Position numbers and translations under genes: made by a program. A stretch of 31,788 nucleotides of DNA from assembly GCA_003339415.1 (NCBI GenBank), contig PDHQ01000362.1, forward strand, positions 1 through 31,788, in the 5' to 3' direction. The notes beneath the pieces are model-generated. The model saw nothing but the letters and a program-made list of their open reading frames with translations. It was not told where the DNA came from and ran no database searches. Source of the DNA: Ophiocordyceps camponoti-saundersi (nom. inval.) (taxonomy: Eukaryota > Ascomycota > Sordariomycetes > Hypocreales > Ophiocordycipitaceae). The first letter of the stretch is position 1. Each line of letters opens with the position of its first letter. This document shows, one piece after another, positions 30,067 through 31,788 of this stretch.

Positions 30067-31689
30067 ATGATACACTCGCACAACGGGGAAATGAGCTTGT
30101 CTGGTACCTTGGAAGACGACCCTTCCTCTCCCCCGGTCTCCTCCTCCTCTTCCCCCCCATCTCCGACTATTGTAGGCCCCCAAGACAGGGTTTCGAAATC
30201 GCACGGCAAAAAGACACGCAACAAAGTAGAGCTTACCGCGAGAGCGTTATGACTCATGAATGCATACATACAATGTGTATCCGCACAAGCTGTTCCAAAC
30301 ACAACCTCATTGACTCACGAGTCACACGTCCAAAGCTTCCCCATACATCCCTCTGTCTCGTCATATCCCGCCACGCAAATGTCACAGACAGGATCAAAAA
30401 ACAAGGAAATAAACACACAACGTTCGGGACTTTTGCCCAGTCTGTCTTCTAACAAACTCTCATCATCCGCTTTCAAGGTTCTCTTTTTTCTTTTCCAACC
30501 CCAAAAAAAAAAGAGTGATCCGTTTCTTCCTTGATCCCCCCCTCCTTTCTCTCTCTCTCTCTTTCCCCACACCCCCCCTTTTCTTTAAACCCTCTCCACA
30601 CACCTCACGGGCTTGCAAGCAACTTGGCGCCTCTACCGCCACGCTAAGCCGGTTCTTCACGTAACTCGTCAACGAACCAATCATACCGTGATCGCTGGAT
30701 TCCATACATGCCGAGGCGCCAGACGAAACGACAATCATCAGCCGAGACCTTGTTTTGACCATGTTTTGCCGCAATTGGGTCGGATGCTGCCATTGTGCAA
30801 CACGTTGTATTCCATCTCAAAATGTCAAAGTGGCCATGTATGCATGTTCATCATTATTAACTCTACTTGGTGCTCCGTAGGCTACTATCTGTTGCCAAGG
30901 GGCGAGGGTATCAACGGCTCCGGCACACCCTAACCAATAGAGTAGGGGACAAAGAAAAAAGGATGTGAGATAAAAGGGGGGTGGAGGGATTTGGCTCGTG
31001 TAAGACGGGGGAGATGTGCCCAGTCTCTCGCAAAATAGCAGACCTCCACAATGTCGTATGAACCGCCGTCATAGACATGATGCATACATTCTCCCGCCCG
31101 ATGATAAGATTAATAATAATTCATGGTAATAGAATGGAAAGATTGACGCGGGGCCTGCGTCTTAGGCGCAACCTGGGAGATGAGAAAAAGCACCGTCGCG
31201 TTCCGTTCGTACCTGCCAAGACTGGAGGCTAAGAAGGAAAGGAGAGAGAAGAAAGGAAGAAGGGATAAGAAGAAAAAAAAAGAGGCGGCCCATTCTGCGG
31301 CCGGCCGCCATGGGGAGTGATGAGAAGAGAAGAAAAAGGGTTGCGACGGGAGTATTGCGATCCACAGTGATGAATGAGCTCGTCCAAGTGATGAAGATTT
31401 CGGGACAGACAGGGGAGCTGATTCGACGTTCGAAAGCTGGTGACGAGGGCGGAAAGCGGCATCGTGGGGGCGGTTTGAGGCAGATGACCACGGATGCAGA
31501 AGATAGCCAGGGTGCAGAGCAGGAGTTGGAGACGTAGGTTTGGGAACCCCACGACGTCCCAATTGGGGCCTGGTGGCGAAGCATCATCCTGTGGTGGAAG
31601 CCGAGACGCGGTAGGCGGGATGCGGCTCCTCGAGGAGTGCTACCTCGTAGTGAAGGTATCTCATGGCGACGACGGAAGGTGTTTTTTTT

Positions 31690-31709
31690 GGGGGGGGGGG
31701 GGGGGGGGG
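31690..31709. repeat. 20-G homopolymer flanked by T and A runs
   Basis: Eight T, then twenty G, then five A near the right edge. It may be real sequence, a quadruplex-forming run, or a sequencing/assembly artefact. Confidence 0.9.
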
Positions 31710-31788
31710 AAAAAGGGAGATTTTTTATAAAAAATATAAGGAGAAAAAAAAAAGGGGGGATGGTGATTGATTGGTTTGGTTTTTGTTT

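Larger units (their letters stand above)
29231..31788. other. Gene-free right end, low complexity and short repeats
   Basis: I find no coding region here that I can support: the open frames (for example 29248-29808 minus and 31110-31562 minus) are rich in simple-sequence codons and have no family motifs. There are CT runs (30541-30566), purine tracts (31221-31287) and homopolymers. It may be long untranslated sequence of genes beyond the window or intergenic spacer. Confidence 0.5.

Noticed and set aside
30600..30700. Possible tRNA-like boxes
   Set aside because: GGTTCTTCAC only loosely resembles a B box and no cloverleaf could be folded by eye; no tRNA called in the window.
31110..31562. 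Overlapping open frames near the right end on both strands
   Set aside because: Phe/Ser/Leu-rich products of purine tracts; no conserved blocks.

Overview
The window comes from a filamentous ascomycete (Pezizomycotina, most likely a Sordariomycete; this placement is inference). The evidence is short introns of 54-117 bp with GT..AG ends and CTGAC/CTAAC branch sites, CT-rich promoters, GC-rich housekeeping genes, and an AT-rich island carrying a saturated signature of repeat-induced point mutation (RIP).

Left island, 1 to about 12,420: CA and TG dinucleotides are almost absent (by my count three CA and one TG in bases 1-300), while CG is kept. The island holds two Ty3/gypsy-type LTR retrotransposons whose 5' ends face each other. 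Element 1 is on the minus strand and runs off the left edge. In transcription order it has gag with a zinc knuckle, a long acidic spacer, protease, reverse transcriptase, RNase H, integrase and the start of a chromodomain. Element 2 is on the plus strand, about 6,900-11,660, with gag, RT, RNase H, integrase and chromodomain. At the right edge, about 12,000-12,421, lies the C-terminal part of a Tc1-type DD34E transposase. All are dead, with many TAG/TAA codons, but reading frames are preserved because RIP substitutes without inserting or deleting. In both elements pol lies in the -1 frame relative to gag. Between them is a 93-bp tandem repeat whose first two copies differ at only four sites, all of RIP type.

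Right part, 12,430 to 28,940: normal composition and seven compact genes: mitochondrial D-lactate dehydrogenase (cytochrome), + strand; a UPF0183/PHAF1-family protein, +; kinesin-5 (BimC/Eg5), +; an Rrn9-domain protein, -; pescadillo/NOP7, -; GPI transamidase subunit PIG-U, +; and SAM37/metaxin-like mitochondrial outer-membrane import protein, -. Splice structures were read from donor, branch and acceptor sites together with continuity of family motifs. These are unrelated core functions: respiration, a phagophore-linked protein, spindle, rDNA transcription, ribosome biogenesis, GPI anchoring and mitochondrial import. They do not form a metabolic cluster. NOP7 and PIG-U share a divergent promoter of about 310 bp.

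Right end, 28,941-31,788: no gene I can support. It holds CT-rich and purine-rich tracts, an ACAG microsatellite, a repeated TATCCGTACAT motif and a 20-G homopolymer near the edge.

I saw no exotic new system. The most informative content is the RIP record: the two neighbouring retroelements lost their active sites to very different degrees, and both gag zinc knuckles had all four metal ligands replaced by tyrosine.
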